A stretch of DNA of 64,000 nucleotides from Mycolicibacterium sp. CBMA 247 (GTDB lineage Bacteria; Actinomycetota; Actinomycetes; Mycobacteriales; Mycobacteriaceae). Shown here piece after piece: positions 34,485 to 44,623 of this stretch; position 1 is the first letter of the stretch, and each line of letters begins with the position of its first letter. The notes beneath the pieces are model-generated. The model ran no database searches. It worked only from the letters and a program-made list of their open reading frames with translations, and was not told where the DNA came from. The translations under genes and the position numbers were made by a program. The stretch covers positions 1,178,001 to 1,242,000 of the forward strand of contig NZ_VTGX01000002.1 in the NCBI RefSeq assembly GCF_009729095.1. Reading direction: 5' to 3'.

Positions 34485-37400
34485 TCAGGCGGCTTTCACC
34501 GGTGCGAGCTTTTCGCACAGCAGCTCCGCCAAACCGTGAATGGTGGTGATGCCGGTGGCCGAGATGCGCACGCCTGTTTCGGTCTCGATGCGGGTGCGTA
34601 GCTCCAGCGCTCCCAGCGAGTCCATGCCATATTCGGACAGTGGTCGGTCGGGATCGACACTGCGGCGCAAGATCACACCTACCTGGTCGGAGATCACGCG
34701 CCGCAACTTGGCAGCCCACTCCTCCGGCGGCAGCTCGTCGAGTTCGGCGCGCAACTTGCTTGTGCCCGTCGAGCTTTGGCCGGTTGAGCGGAACGCCTCG
34801 GCGAACGGGCTGCGTTCGGCGAACACGGTCAACCAGGGCGTGCCGGTGATCGGCGCGTACCCGGTGTAGGCGCGGTCGTGACGCAGCAGCGCTTCGAACG
34901 CATACGCACCTTCGTCGGGAGCGATGGCGACACCGGTGCCTTCTGCCAGGGCGGTGCCACGGCCGATCTGCCCCCAGGCTCCCCACGCGATCGCGGTGGC
35001 AGGCAAGCCCTGGGCTCGGCGCCACAGGCTGAAGGCATCCAGCCAGCTGTTGGCCGCGGCGTAGGCGCCCTGCCCGGGCGAGCCGACCAGTGCGGCCGCC
35101 GAGGAGAACGAGCAGAACCAGTCCAGGTGCTGATCTGCGTCGGCTTCCTGGAGGGCACGGTGCAGATTCCATGCGCCGTAAACCTTTGGTGCCCAGTCAC
35201 GCTCGATAAGATCATCGGTGATGTTGGTCAGCGCGGCATCCTCGATCACCCCGGCCGCGTGCAATATGCCGCGCACCGGAAGCCCATCTGCGGTCGCTGC
35301 GGTCACCAACCGAAGTGCGGTGTCCGGCCCGGCGATGTCGCCGCACTCCACCACGATGTCGGCACCCGTCGCGCGGATGCGCTCAATCGTGTCCAGCGCC
35401 TCAGCACTTGGCTGCGACCGCGAGGACAGCACAATACGTCCACATCCGCTGGCCGCCATCTTCTCGGCAATGAACAATCCAAGGCCCCCGAGGCCACCTG
35501 TGACGATGTACGCGCCGTCGGGCCGGAACACCCGCACCTGTGACGGTGGAACCACAAGCCGACTGGAGCCGGTGTGTGGGATGTCGAGTACCAGCTTGCC
35601 GGTGTGCTGCGCGCCGCTCATCATCCGAATCGCGGTGGCGGCGTCGGCAAGTGGGTAGTGGGTGAACTCCGGCATCGGCAGATCACCCTCCGCGGTCAGC
35701 AGATACACGGTTGCCAGCAACTCACGGAGCCGGTCAGGATGGCTGACGGACATCAGCGCCAGATCGACGGCATAGAACGAGAGGTTGCGGCGGAAGGGAA
35801 AGAGACCCAACCGGGTGTCGCCGTAGATGTCCCGCTTGCCGATCTCCACGAATCGCCCACCGAACGCCAGCAATTCGAGCCCGGCACGCTGGGCCGCGCC
35901 GGTCACCGAATTCAGCACGATATCTACGCCGTACCCCTGGGTGTCTTGGCGTATCTGATCGGCGAACTCCACGGTTCGCGAGTCGTATACGTGTTCAACA
36001 CCCATGTCGCGCAGCAGCTGTCGGCGCTGCTCGCTACCGGCGGTGGCGTAGATCTCCGCCCCGGCGGCACGGGCGATTGCCATCGCGGCCTGGCCGACAC
36101 CGCCCGTCGCCGAGTGGATCAGCACCTTGTCACCGGCCCTGATTCGCGCCATGTCGTTCAGCCCGTAATAGGCGGTCGCCGTCGCGATGGTCAAGGCGGC
36201 CGCCTCCGCATCGGCCAGGCCCGCAGGCACGGTGACAGCCAGGCGCGCGTCGCAGGTGACGAACGTGCCCCAACAGCCGTCGGCGCACAGACCGCCCACA
36301 TGATCGCCGACCTTGTGGTCGGTCACGCCGGGTCCGACCGCGGTTACCACCCCGGCGAAGTCGATGCCGAGCTGCGGCAGTCGCCCGTCGAAGGCGGGGT
36401 AACGGCCGAACGCGACGAGCACGTCGGCGAAGTTGATGCTGGACGCGCCGACCGCGACCTCTATCTGTCCCGGACCCGGAGGAACATGTTCGCAGGCAAC
36501 GAGTTCCATCGACTCCAGGTCGCCCGGCGTACGGATCTGCAGCCGCATTCGGTCGTGTTCGAGATGGGCGACGGTGGTCTGCCGCTCCTCGGGGCGCAGC
36601 GGGGCGAGGCACAGCCGCGCGGTGTACCACCGGCCATTGCGCCACGCGGTCTCGTCCTCCTCGGATCCAGAGAGCAACTGCCGTGCCAACTGCTCTACGC
36701 CGGTGGCCTCGTCCACATCGATCTGGGTGGCGGCCAGGTGCGGATGTTCGGTACCGATGACCCGGATCAAACCTCGTAGCTCGGCCTGGTCCAGATTGGC
36801 CACGTCGCCGGCCACCACCGTCTGGGCGTTGCGGGTCACGACATACAGGCGGGGAAGTTCGCCGCTCATCTCCGGTAGTTCGCGGGTGATGTGCACCAGA
36901 TGACGCACGTACTCGCGCCCCAACAACGGCGACTGGTCGGCGTGGTCACCGTTGTTGGGCGACGTCAGGATCACCACGGCGGTGAATCGGCCGACCCGCA
37001 AATGATTGCCGAGCTGCTCGCAGGTCAGTGAGTCGTCGGCTCGGTTGGGCCAACACATGCTGGTGCACTGCGCGCCGCGGTCTTTCAAGTTGTTGCTCAA
37101 TTTCTCGGCGACCACGTCCGGACCGTCGGAGGCACTGATCAGCAGCCAGGATCCGGCATCGGCGTATTCCACCTCCGGCAGTTCCCGCTGTCGCCATTCG
37201 ACGGTCAGCAGTCTTTCGCTGAGAACCTGATCATCGTGACCGCTTCCGGAGGCGCCGGTGCCCAGGGCCAGGCCCTGCACGCTCAGCAGGACCTTGCCTT
37301 CCGCGTCGAGCACATCGATGTCGGCCTCGATACCGGTGGCGTCGGCTTTGATCAGTCGCGTGTGGCAGTAATGCGCATTGCGAGCCGAGCCGTAGCTGCG

Positions 37401-40400
37401 TAGCCGTCGGACGCCCAGAGGCAATCCCAGTACGTCCCCGCCGAGCGCCTGGACGTCGGGATGAGCCTCGACGGATTGGAAGCAGGCGTCCAGGAGTGCC
37501 GGGTGTACGCCATACGCGTCCTGTTGTGAGCGGATCGAACGGGGCAATGCCACCTCGGCGAGCACCGTGCGGGCTTCCGCCTCGCCGGTACGCACGGTGA
37601 CCAGACCGGTGAACGCGGGACCGTACTGAATGCCATGTTGGCCCACGCGATTACGCACCTCGGCGCCGTCCTCGTCGCAGGGATGGGCGGTAAGGACTGT
37701 GGATATGTCGTACGCGGGTGGTTGCTCATCCGCTGCGGCATGCAGGACCGCGGTTGCGTGCCGCGATTGCTGGCCCTCCACATCGGTCTCGACGGTGAAC
37801 GCGACGACGCCGGGAGACGACACCGACGCGGAGGCTCCGACCACTGTCTCCTCGTCCAGAAGCAGCGCCTGCTCGAACCGGATGTCGCGGACTTCGGAAG
37901 TCGCACCCAACACAGCCCGAGCGGCGGCCAGCGCCATCTCGCAGTAAGCCGCCCCCGGAAGCACTGCAACAGAGCGTATTTGGTGATCGTCGAGCCATGG
38001 CTGGGCGGCAGTGCCGACGTCGGCCTGCCACACATAGCGTTCCGGTTCCTCGTGCAACCGAACGTTGGCGCCCAACAGCGGGTGAACTGCGATGGTGCAA
38101 CCGCCATGGGTCGGGGATTCCTGACCACTGCCGCTGAGCCACAGTCGGCGGTGGGTCCAGGTCGGCAGTGGCGCCTCCACCAGCTGGCCGGTGGGGCACA
38201 GCGCCGAGAAGTCGACTGCGGCGCCTGCACTGTGCAGATCAATCAGGAGCCCGCGCAGCCCATTCGGCGTCGCTTGCTGGCGACGCATCGCAGCCAGAGC
38301 GGCCATCGGTGTTTCGCGGCTGCCGGCCGTCTGTTCGAGGGCCCGGGTGAGCAGCGGATGTGGCGACAATTCGGCGAAGACCCGGTAGCCGTCCTCCAAT
38401 GCAGCTTGTACTGCGGTGGCGAACCGCACCATGCGGCGCATATTGGTCACCCAGTAGCCGGCATCGCACACGGGCTGCTCGCGCGGGTCGAACAGCGTCG
38501 CCGAATAGAACGGAATCTCCGGTGTCATGGGATTGAGGTCGGCAAGTGCGTCGGTCAGATCGCCGACGATCGGCTCCACCTGAGGTGAATGGAAGGCGAC
38601 ATCGACCGGGACCTCGCGAGCCATCACCCCACGTTGTTCCCAGTCCGCGACGAGATCGCGCACCTTCTGTGTGGTACCGGCGATCACGGTGGACTGTGGC
38701 GAAGCCACCACCGCCACTACAACATCGTTGATGCCGCGGCCCGTCAACTCCGAAAGTACCTGCTTGGCAGGCAATTCCACTGCCGCCGTGGCGCCCTTGC
38801 CGGCGATTCGGGACATCAGCGCAGACCGGCGGCAGATGAGGCGCAGCCCGTCCTCCAACGAAAGCGCCCCGGCGACAACGGCCGCCGCGCCCTCGCCCAG
38901 GGAGTGGCCGATGACCGCACCGGGGCGCACCCCATGCGCCTTCATAGTGGCGGCCATGGCGACCTGCATGGTGAACAACGTCGGCTGCAGCCGGTCCTGA
39001 CCGGTCACGACCTCCGGCGCCGACATCGCCTCGGTCACCGAGAACCCGGACTCGGCAGCGATGATCGGCTCGGCCTGCGCCACCGTGGCGGCAAACACCG
39101 GTTCGGTCGCCAAAAGCTCGGCGCCCATTCCGGCCCACTGCGAACCCTGGCCGGAGAACACCCACACCGGACCTCGGTCATCGCGCCCGACCGCGGCTTG
39201 ATAGGGAGTATCGCCGTCGGCGACCTCACGCAGGGCTGCGATGAGTTCCGGTCGGCTGCTCGCGCTGACGGCGGTGCGCACCGGCCGGTGTACGCGCCGG
39301 CACGCCAGTGTGTAGGCCAGATCCGGCAGGGCGACATCATCGTGTGCTTTCACCCAGTCGGCCAGTCGGCCGGCCGTGTGACGCAGTTCTTCGGCCGAGG
39401 TGGACGACAGCGGGAACAGCATTGGTGCAGCTGTCGACGGGCGCGGTGAGTCTGCCGCTACGGGTTCCGGCGCCTGCTCCAAGATGGCGTGCACATTGGT
39501 CCCCGACAGCCCATAGGACGACACCGCCGCCCGCCGGGCGTGATGCCCGTTGGTGCACCACGGTGTTGCCTGTTGGGGCACAAAGAGATTGGTCGGTATC
39601 TGGGCGAGTTGGTCGGGCAGGCGGGTGAAGTGCAGGTTCTGCGGAACCACGCCATGCTGCAGCGCGAGGACCGCCTTCATCAGCCCAACAGCCCCGGAGG
39701 CGGCCTGGGCATGGCCCATGTTGGTCTTCACCGATGCCAGCGCGCACGGGCCGTCGACGCCGTAAACCTTGGCCAGGCTGGCGTATTCGATCGGGTCTCC
39801 CACCGGTGTGCCCGTACCGTGCGCCTCGACCATGCCGACCGTACCGGGATCGACGCCGGCCGCCGTCAACGCCGCCCGGTACACCGCGGTCTGCGCGGCA
39901 TCCGATGGCGTCGCGATGTTCACGGTATGACCGTCCTGATTGGCGGCCGTGCCGCGTATCACGGCCAGGATCCGGTCACCATCTCGCAGGGCGTCCGGTA
40001 ACCGCTTGAGCAACACCATGACGCAGCCTTCGCCCGAGACGAATCCATCGGCCGAGGCATCGAAAGCATGGCAGCGTCCGGTCGGCGACAGCATCCCCTC
40101 AGCCGAGCCCGAGGCAAACTTCCGTGGGTCCAATGCCAATGTGGCACCACCGGCCAGGGCGAGGTCGCTTTCACCCTCGTGCAGGCTGCGGCACGCCAGG
40201 TGCACTGCGGTCAGGCCGGACGAGCATGCGGTATCCACCGTGAGTGCGGGGCCGTGCACCCCGAGTGCGTAGGCGATCCGCCCCGACGCCAGGCTGAAGT
40301 TGTTGCCGCTGAAGCCGTATGCCGCCTCCAGGGCGTGAGCATCGGCGGCCAGCATCAGGTAGTCACCGTGTGTCAGTCCGACGAAAACGCCGGTGAGCGA

Positions 40401-40823
40401 GTCTGCCAACGCGTCCCGGGACAGGCCGGCATGTTCCATGGCCTCCCAGGACGTCTCCAGCAGCATCCGGTGCTGAGGATCGATCGCGGAACTCTCGCGT
40501 TCATTGATACCGAAGAACTCGGCGTCGAAGCCGGCGACATCGTCGAGGAACGCCCCCCATTTCGACACCGACCGACCGGGCACGCCGGGCTCCGGATCGT
40601 AGTATTCGTCGGCGTCCCAGCGGTCGGCTGGGACCTCGGTGACCAGGTCGTCACCCCGCAGTAATGCTTCCCATAGTCGCTCGGGGGAGTCGATACCGCC
40701 GGGAAGCCGGCAGGACATGCCGATGACGGCGACCGGAGTAACTGGCTTGGTGCGAACGGGGGGTGCGGCGATGCCGGGATCCGAACTCGGAAGCCCCCCG
40801 GGCACGATTCCGGATGCGGTCAA
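34485..40823 (-). CDS. Highly reducing type I polyketide synthase (KS-AT-DH-ER-KR-ACP), Mas-like
   Basis: This single-module iterative PKS is expected to elongate a fatty acyl starter into the lipid tail. Of about 2112 residues: KS (34-460; DTACSSGL near 199, [23 protein letters not shown]), AT (550-870; GHSLGE near 640), DH (from 915; [13 protein letters not shown] near 950), ER ([11 protein letters not shown] near 1570), KR (VTGGLGGLG near 1775) and a C-terminal ACP (YGMDSLG near 2065). AT motifs GHSLGE and VAFHS fit malonyl-CoA rather than methylmalonyl-CoA, so a straight chain is predicted. The TTG at 40823 is preferred because GGGAGGAG precedes it by about six bases and the protein then begins near the KS as in relatives; an in-frame ATG at 40931 is the alternative. 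It is divergent from the FAAL gene and coupled to the methyltransferase. Confidence 0.95.
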   Translation of the reverse strand: MTASGIVPGGLPSSDPGIAAPPVRTKPVTPVAVIGMSCRLPGGIDSPERLWEALLRGDDLVTEVPADRWDADEYYDPEPGVPGRSVSKWGAFLDDVAGFDAEFFGINERESSAIDPQHRMLLETSWEAMEHAGLSRDALADSLTGVFVGLTHGDYLMLAADAHALEAAYGFSGNNFSLASGRIAYALGVHGPALTVDTACSSGLTAVHLACRSLHEGESDLALAGGATLALDPRKFASGSAEGMLSPTGRCHAFDASADGFVSGEGCVMVLLKRLPDALRDGDRILAVIRGTAANQDGHTVNIATPSDAAQTAVYRAALTAAGVDPGTVGMVEAHGTGTPVGDPIEYASLAKVYGVDGPCALASVKTNMGHAQAASGAVGLMKAVLALQHGVVPQNLHFTRLPDQLAQIPTNLFVPQQATPWCTNGHHARRAAVSSYGLSGTNVHAILEQAPEPVAADSPRPSTAAPMLFPLSSTSAEELRHTAGRLADWVKAHDDVALPDLAYTLACRRVHRPVRTAVSASSRPELIAALREVADGDTPYQAAVGRDDRGPVWVFSGQGSQWAGMGAELLATEPVFAATVAQAEPIIAAESGFSVTEAMSAPEVVTGQDRLQPTLFTMQVAMAATMKAHGVRPGAVIGHSLGEGAAAVVAGALSLEDGLRLICRRSALMSRIAGKGATAAVELPAKQVLSELTGRGINDVVVAVVASPQSTVIAGTTQKVRDLVADWEQRGVMAREVPVDVAFHSPQVEPIVGDLTDALADLNPMTPEIPFYSATLFDPREQPVCDAGYWVTNMRRMVRFATAVQAALEDGYRVFAELSPHPLLTRALEQTAGSRETPMAALAAMRRQQATPNGLRGLLIDLHSAGAAVDFSALCPTGQLVEAPLPTWTHRRLWLSGSGQESPTHGGCTIAVHPLLGANVRLHEEPERYVWQADVGTAAQPWLDDHQIRSVAVLPGAAYCEMALAAARAVLGATSEVRDIRFEQALLLDEETVVGASASVSSPGVVAFTVETDVEGQQSRHATAVLHAAADEQPPAYDISTVLTAHPCDEDGAEVRNRVGQHGIQYGPAFTGLVTVRTGEAEARTVLAEVALPRSIRSQQDAYGVHPALLDACFQSVEAHPDVQALGGDVLGLPLGVRRLRSYGSARNAHYCHTRLIKADATGIEADIDVLDAEGKVLLSVQGLALGTGASGSGHDDQVLSERLLTVEWRQRELPEVEYADAGSWLLISASDGPDVVAEKLSNNLKDRGAQCTSMCWPNRADDSLTCEQLGNHLRVGRFTAVVILTSPNNGDHADQSPLLGREYVRHLVHITRELPEMSGELPRLYVVTRNAQTVVAGDVANLDQAELRGLIRVIGTEHPHLAATQIDVDEATGVEQLARQLLSGSEEDETAWRNGRWYTARLCLAPLRPEERQTTVAHLEHDRMRLQIRTPGDLESMELVACEHVPPGPGQIEVAVGASSINFADVLVAFGRYPAFDGRLPQLGIDFAGVVTAVGPGVTDHKVGDHVGGLCADGCWGTFVTCDARLAVTVPAGLADAEAAALTIATATAYYGLNDMARIRAGDKVLIHSATGGVGQAAMAIARAAGAEIYATAGSEQRRQLLRDMGVEHVYDSRTVEFADQIRQDTQGYGVDIVLNSVTGAAQRAGLELLAFGGRFVEIGKRDIYGDTRLGLFPFRRNLSFYAVDLALMSVSHPDRLRELLATVYLLTAEGDLPMPEFTHYPLADAATAIRMMSGAQHTGKLVLDIPHTGSSRLVVPPSQVRVFRPDGAYIVTGGLGGLGLFIAEKMAASGCGRIVLSSRSQPSAEALDTIERIRATGADIVVECGDIAGPDTALRLVTAATADGLPVRGILHAAGVIEDAALTNITDDLIERDWAPKVYGAWNLHRALQEADADQHLDWFCSFSSAAALVGSPGQGAYAAANSWLDAFSLWRRAQGLPATAIAWGAWGQIGRGTALAEGTGVAIAPDEGAYAFEALLRHDRAYTGYAPITGTPWLTVFAERSPFAEAFRSTGQSSTGTSKLRAELDELPPEEWAAKLRRVISDQVGVILRRSVDPDRPLSEYGMDSLGALELRTRIETETGVRISATGITTIHGLAELLCEKLAPVKAA

Positions 40824-41232
40824 TTGCCACTCCTCCCGGCAGGCCGTTCCGCGGTTTTGCCGCTGTCCGGCTCGATGCCCGGCATTCGTGCGTTGAGCCG
40901 CTGCATTCGGCCGGTGGTAGTGCGCGTCCATTAGCTGCTCAGCGCCCTTCTCGGGCGATCACAATCGATAACGGTATGTTCGCTATAGATTGTTGTCTCC
41001 GAATTTGGGTAATCCATCGAGGAGATACGAGCGATTTCAAATACTTTGCGGTCGGTCTTCGTCTCGGCTGTGACAGTCAAGATCAGACACGGTTGAGGCT
41101 GGCGTGGCACTGTTCCTCCCAAGGGGGAGGAGCGGGTGTAAACAACGCGGGTGTGATTCACATATCCGCCGAAATAATGTTTGCTAATTGTTCTGGATAT
41201 ATGTTCTTGATTGCGGAGCTACCCTGATCTCC
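40824..41232. other. Divergent intergenic region between PKS and FAAL genes
   Basis: About 400 bases separate the PKS start from the ligase start, and they must contain promoters in both directions. The part from about 41140 to 41215 is clearly AT-richer than the flanks, as expected for a promoter. It holds the inverted repeat at 41114-41131. No convincing gene is present; the PKS frame is open to 40931, so part could be coding if the upstream start is used. No clear -10/-35 pair was identified. Confidence 0.6.
41114..41131. promoter_or_regulatory. Inverted repeat, candidate operator
   Basis: TCCTCCC (41114-41120) and GGGAGGA (41125-41131) are perfect 7-base arms around a 4-base spacer, inside the divergent PKS/FAAL promoter region. 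It could bind a dimeric regulator of both transcripts. The short spacer also allows a small hairpin in a leader RNA. Confidence 0.4.
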
Positions 41233-42972
41233 GTGGGCGAGGCATCCATTTTGACGTTGCTGCGGGATCGCGCTGGACTGCAGGGTGATGACACGGCCGT
41301 GACGTTTGTTGACTACGAAAATAATTGGGACGGCGAAGCCGAGAGTCTGACGTACGCGCAGCTGTATCAGCGTTCGTGCAGCGTGGCGAGCGAGATCGAG
41401 AGTTTCGGTTCGCCCGGCGACCGCGCTCTGATCTTGGCGCCGCAAGGGCTGGACTACATCGTCGCCTTTCTCGGCGCGATGCAGGCAGGACGGATCGCGG
41501 TTCCGTTGGCGGTTCCGCTCGGAGGCGTCAGCGATGAACGGGTCGGTTCGGTGCTGCATGACGCATCGCCCACGGCCGTCCTTACGACATCGGCGGTGGC
41601 CGGAGTCGTGGCCGAATACGTCCAATCGCAGGACGATATATTCGTCCCAGCGATCGTCGAGATCGACTCCCTGAATCCCGGTGCCCCGAAAGGGTCCGCA
41701 TCCCAGCCCGAAAATCCCACGGACACCGCGTATCTGCAATACACCTCTGGCTCGACCCGCCGACCGGCCGGGGTGATGATGTCGCACCGGAACCTGCTGG
41801 CCAATTTCGAACAACTGATGTCCGGATACTTTGCGGACTTCGGCAACGTTATCCCCGAGGGCTCCACCATCGTGTCCTGGCTGCCGTTCTACCACGACAT
41901 GGGTCTGTACCTGGGGGTCTGCGCGCCCGTGCTGGGGGGAGTCCCTGCCCTGCTGACGAGCCCGGTGGCATTCCTGCAGCGACCGGCTCGATGGATGCGG
42001 CAACTGGCGACCAACGGTCGGACCTACACGGCGGCACCGAACTTCGCGTTCGAGCTATCGGTGCGCAAGGTATCGGACGACGACATGGCCGGGCTCGATC
42101 TCTCAGATGTGCTCGTCATCATCACCGGCAGTGAACGAGTGCACCCGGCAACACTCGAGCGCTTCGCCCAACGTTTCGCCCGGTTCAACCTGGGGGCCAA
42201 GGTTATCCGGCCTTCCTACGGGCTCGCTGAGGCGACCGTGTACGCGGCGACTCGTGAATCGGGTGCGCCGCCGGCGATCGTGCGATTCGAACCCGAGGCG
42301 TTGACCGCGGGCATCGCCAGCCACTGTGTGAACGGAGCGGGCACACCCCTGGTCAGCTACGGCGTACCGGTGGCGCCGGCGATCCGCATCGTGGATTCCG
42401 AGACCCGCATCGAGTGTCCGCCCGGGACCGCCGGTGAGATCTGGGTACACGGTGACAATGTTGCCTCCGGCTACTGGCAGAGACCTCAGGAGACCGAGTC
42501 CACCTTCGGTGCGACGCTGGTCGCTCCGTCGGTCGGGACGCCCGAGGGGCCCTGGCTGCGCACCGGCGACTCGGGATTCATCTTCGATGACGAGTTGTTC
42601 ATCATCGGCCGGATCAAGGATCTTTTGATCGTGTATGGCCGCAACCACTCTCCCGACGACATCGAGGCGACGATCCAGGAGATCAGCCGGAGCCGGTGTG
42701 TCGCCATCGCGGTTCCGGACGGCCATACCGAAAAGCTCGTCGTCATCATCGAAGTGCGGAAGCGCCCAGATACTCCTGAAGGACCTGGGGCGCACCTGTC
42801 TGCGGTCAAGCGCGAAGTGGCCTCGGCGATCTTCAACACGCACAGTCTTGGTGTTGCCGATCTGGTTCTGGTGTCACCCGGTTCGATACCGATCACCACC
42901 AGTGGCAAAGTCCGCCGTGCAGCGTGTGTCGAGCAATACCGGCATGGTCAGTTCGCCCGTCTGGACGCCTAG
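41233..42972 (+). CDS. Fatty-acyl-AMP ligase (FAAL, FadD-type)
   Basis: FAALs activate a long-chain fatty acid as acyl-AMP and pass it to a carrier protein of a PKS or NRPS instead of to CoA. The roughly 579-residue protein has the ANL fold signatures: the P-loop-like [21 protein letters not shown] typical of FAALs, [11 protein letters not shown], the TGDSGF motif, the [18 protein letters not shown] hinge region and a C-terminal TTSGKVRR. The GTG at 41233 was chosen because it yields the usual FAAL N-terminus ([16 protein letters not shown]); the frame is open to a TTG at 41188. It is the first gene of a plus-strand run towards mmpS/mmpL and probably loads the acyl starter of the lipopeptide. 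Confidence 0.93.
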   Translation: MGEASILTLLRDRAGLQGDDTAVTFVDYENNWDGEAESLTYAQLYQRSCSVASEIESFGSPGDRALILAPQGLDYIVAFLGAMQAGRIAVPLAVPLGGVSDERVGSVLHDASPTAVLTTSAVAGVVAEYVQSQDDIFVPAIVEIDSLNPGAPKGSASQPENPTDTAYLQYTSGSTRRPAGVMMSHRNLLANFEQLMSGYFADFGNVIPEGSTIVSWLPFYHDMGLYLGVCAPVLGGVPALLTSPVAFLQRPARWMRQLATNGRTYTAAPNFAFELSVRKVSDDDMAGLDLSDVLVIITGSERVHPATLERFAQRFARFNLGAKVIRPSYGLAEATVYAATRESGAPPAIVRFEPEALTAGIASHCVNGAGTPLVSYGVPVAPAIRIVDSETRIECPPGTAGEIWVHGDNVASGYWQRPQETESTFGATLVAPSVGTPEGPWLRTGDSGFIFDDELFIIGRIKDLLIVYGRNHSPDDIEATIQEISRSRCVAIAVPDGHTEKLVVIIEVRKRPDTPEGPGAHLSAVKREVASAIFNTHSLGVADLVLVSPGSIPITTSGKVRRAACVEQYRHGQFARLDA

Positions 42973-42996
42973 GCGCATGTGCCGGCGGGGTGAGAA

Positions 42997-43830
42997 ATGA
43001 ACTTGGCCTACGACGATCGCGGCCGCGGGGAGACCGTGCTGTTCATTGCCGGCCAAGGCGGTGCGGGCCGCACCTGGGATCTCCATCAGGTGCCCGCATT
43101 TCGGGCGGCCGGGTACCGGGTCATAACCTTCGACAACCGGGGGGTGGGTGCCACAGCGAATGCCGAGGGTTTCACCACGGCAACCATGGTGACCGATACG
43201 GCGGAACTGATCGAGCGCCTCGATGCGGCACCGGTCCGGTTGGTGGCGGTCTCGATGGGCTCGTACATCGCGCAAGAACTGATGCTGACCCGGCCGGAAC
43301 TGGTAAGTCAGGCGGCATTGATGGCTACCCGTGGGCGGCACGACCGCGCCCGCGAGTTCTTTCGCAGCGCTGAACGAGATCTCGCCAATGCCGGTGTGCA
43401 GCTGCCCGCCACCTACGAGGCGAAACTTCGCCTGCTTGAGAGCTTTTCGCCGAAAACCTTGAACAACGAGGATTCGGTTCGGGACTGGATCGACACTTTC
43501 ACCATGTGGCCCGCGAAGCTGACACCGGGGATTCGCACTCAGTACGGCGTCGCCCCGCAGAACGACCGGCGGCCCGCCTACCGGATGATCACCACACCTG
43601 TGTTGGTGATCGGATTCGCCGATGACCTGGTGATGCCCCCGCACCTCGGTGCCGAGGTGGCAGACGCCTTGCCGAACGGGCGATATCTGGAGATTGCCGA
43701 TACCGGTCACCTCGGTTTCCTGGAACGGCCGAACGCGGTGAACTCGGCGATCCTGGACTTCTTTGCAGCCAGCCCAGCGGGTAACGGCCACGGCGTCAGC
43801 GTCTTTGACGGTTACCGGGACAGCCCATGA
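42997..43830 (+). CDS. Alpha/beta hydrolase
   Basis: This 277-residue protein has an alpha/beta-hydrolase layout: an N-terminal strand with an oxyanion-type GQGGAG segment, the FDNRGVG motif, a nucleophile elbow VSMGSY (Ser between Val and Met-Gly), an acid in the VIGFADDLVMPP region, and a catalytic-type His in ADTGHLGFLERP. It starts 24 bases after the FAAL stop with a GGGGTGAG ribosome-binding site, so the two are probably co-transcribed. In this setting it could be a type II thioesterase that clears misloaded carriers, or a tailoring hydrolase. Sequence alone does not decide. Confidence 0.85.
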   Translation: MNLAYDDRGRGETVLFIAGQGGAGRTWDLHQVPAFRAAGYRVITFDNRGVGATANAEGFTTATMVTDTAELIERLDAAPVRLVAVSMGSYIAQELMLTRPELVSQAALMATRGRHDRAREFFRSAERDLANAGVQLPATYEAKLRLLESFSPKTLNNEDSVRDWIDTFTMWPAKLTPGIRTQYGVAPQNDRRPAYRMITTPVLVIGFADDLVMPPHLGAEVADALPNGRYLEIADTGHLGFLERPNAVNSAILDFFAASPAGNGHGVSVFDGYRDSP

Positions 43831-44194
43831 CCACCACTACGGGCGAGCTTCGGCCGGCCCCGATCCCACAGCCGTCATACAGCGGCTGTTCAGGGCCATG
43901 AGAAACGTTGGCCGCGGCAGGTTCCGTTCCGCGTCGTGGGCCCGTCGTTTGCATTACGATCCCGTATCACGTTGGGAATGGGCCGATATGGAGGTCTTCC
44001 GCATGCTGTACTCGTCATGTTCGGACCATCCTGACCGAGCTGCTGCATGTTTGCCGTGACCCCAACTCACGGCCGGCCTGGGATGCCTACCGCATTCGAG
44101 TTACCGGCATCTCGGCGGTGGCAGTCGATGTGCATCGCCGGTTCCCGCGGGGGGGACGATCCGGACGGCGCCACGGATTCAGGGGGTTCGTGAT
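43831..44194. other. 364-bp gap, possible gene remnant
   Basis: No intact gene is seen between the hydrolase and mmpS. The hydrolase stop overlaps an ATG (ATGA at 43827-43830) that opens only 24 codons before a stop. Gene-like amino-acid composition then continues in different frames: a stretch around 43870-44060 (LFRAMRNVGRGRF onward) and another around 44000-44150 ([18 protein letters not shown]). This pattern suggests a translationally coupled gene broken by frameshifts. I do not recognise the family. Confidence 0.45.
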
Positions 44195-44623
44195 TTGCGG
44201 GCTTTGAAGCGGCTGTGGATTCCTCTGGTGATATTGGTGGTTCTCATCGCCGGAGGATTCACCGTGCTGCGACTGCACGGAGTCTTCGGCTCCCAAGTTC
44301 GGCCCGCGTATGCCGACACCGAGCTCCAGGAGCGCAAGCCCTACGACCCCAAACAGCTGGTCTACGAGGTGTTCGGCCCCCCTGGGACGGTGGCGAACAT
44401 CAGCTACTTCGATGTCAATGCCGAGCCGCAGTTTGTTGAAAAGACAAGCTTGCCTTGGTCGTTGAAGTTCCCGATGACCGAGGCGACGGCAATGGTCAAC
44501 GTCATCGCCCAGGGCGACAGTGACAGCATCGGATGCCGGATCACCGTGGACGACAAGGTCAAAGCCGAGCGGATCGGCCAAGGGGAAAAGGCGTTCACCT
44601 ACTGCATGTTGAAGGCCGCATGA
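44195..44623 (+). CDS. mmpS: MmpS-family membrane protein
   Basis: MmpS proteins are small membrane-anchored partners of MmpL lipid transporters. The 142-residue protein has one N-terminal transmembrane helix ([19 protein letters not shown]) followed by an extracytoplasmic beta-sandwich domain containing [18 protein letters not shown] and two cysteines ([15 protein letters not shown]). The start is TTG 44195 or TTG 44204; GGGGG lies about nine bases before the first. Its TGA overlaps the mmpL start as ATGA, so translation is coupled. It closely resembles the MmpS4 type of glycopeptidolipid and siderophore loci. Confidence 0.93.
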   Translation: MRALKRLWIPLVILVVLIAGGFTVLRLHGVFGSQVRPAYADTELQERKPYDPKQLVYEVFGPPGTVANISYFDVNAEPQFVEKTSLPWSLKFPMTEATAMVNVIAQGDSDSIGCRITVDDKVKAERIGQGEKAFTYCMLKAA

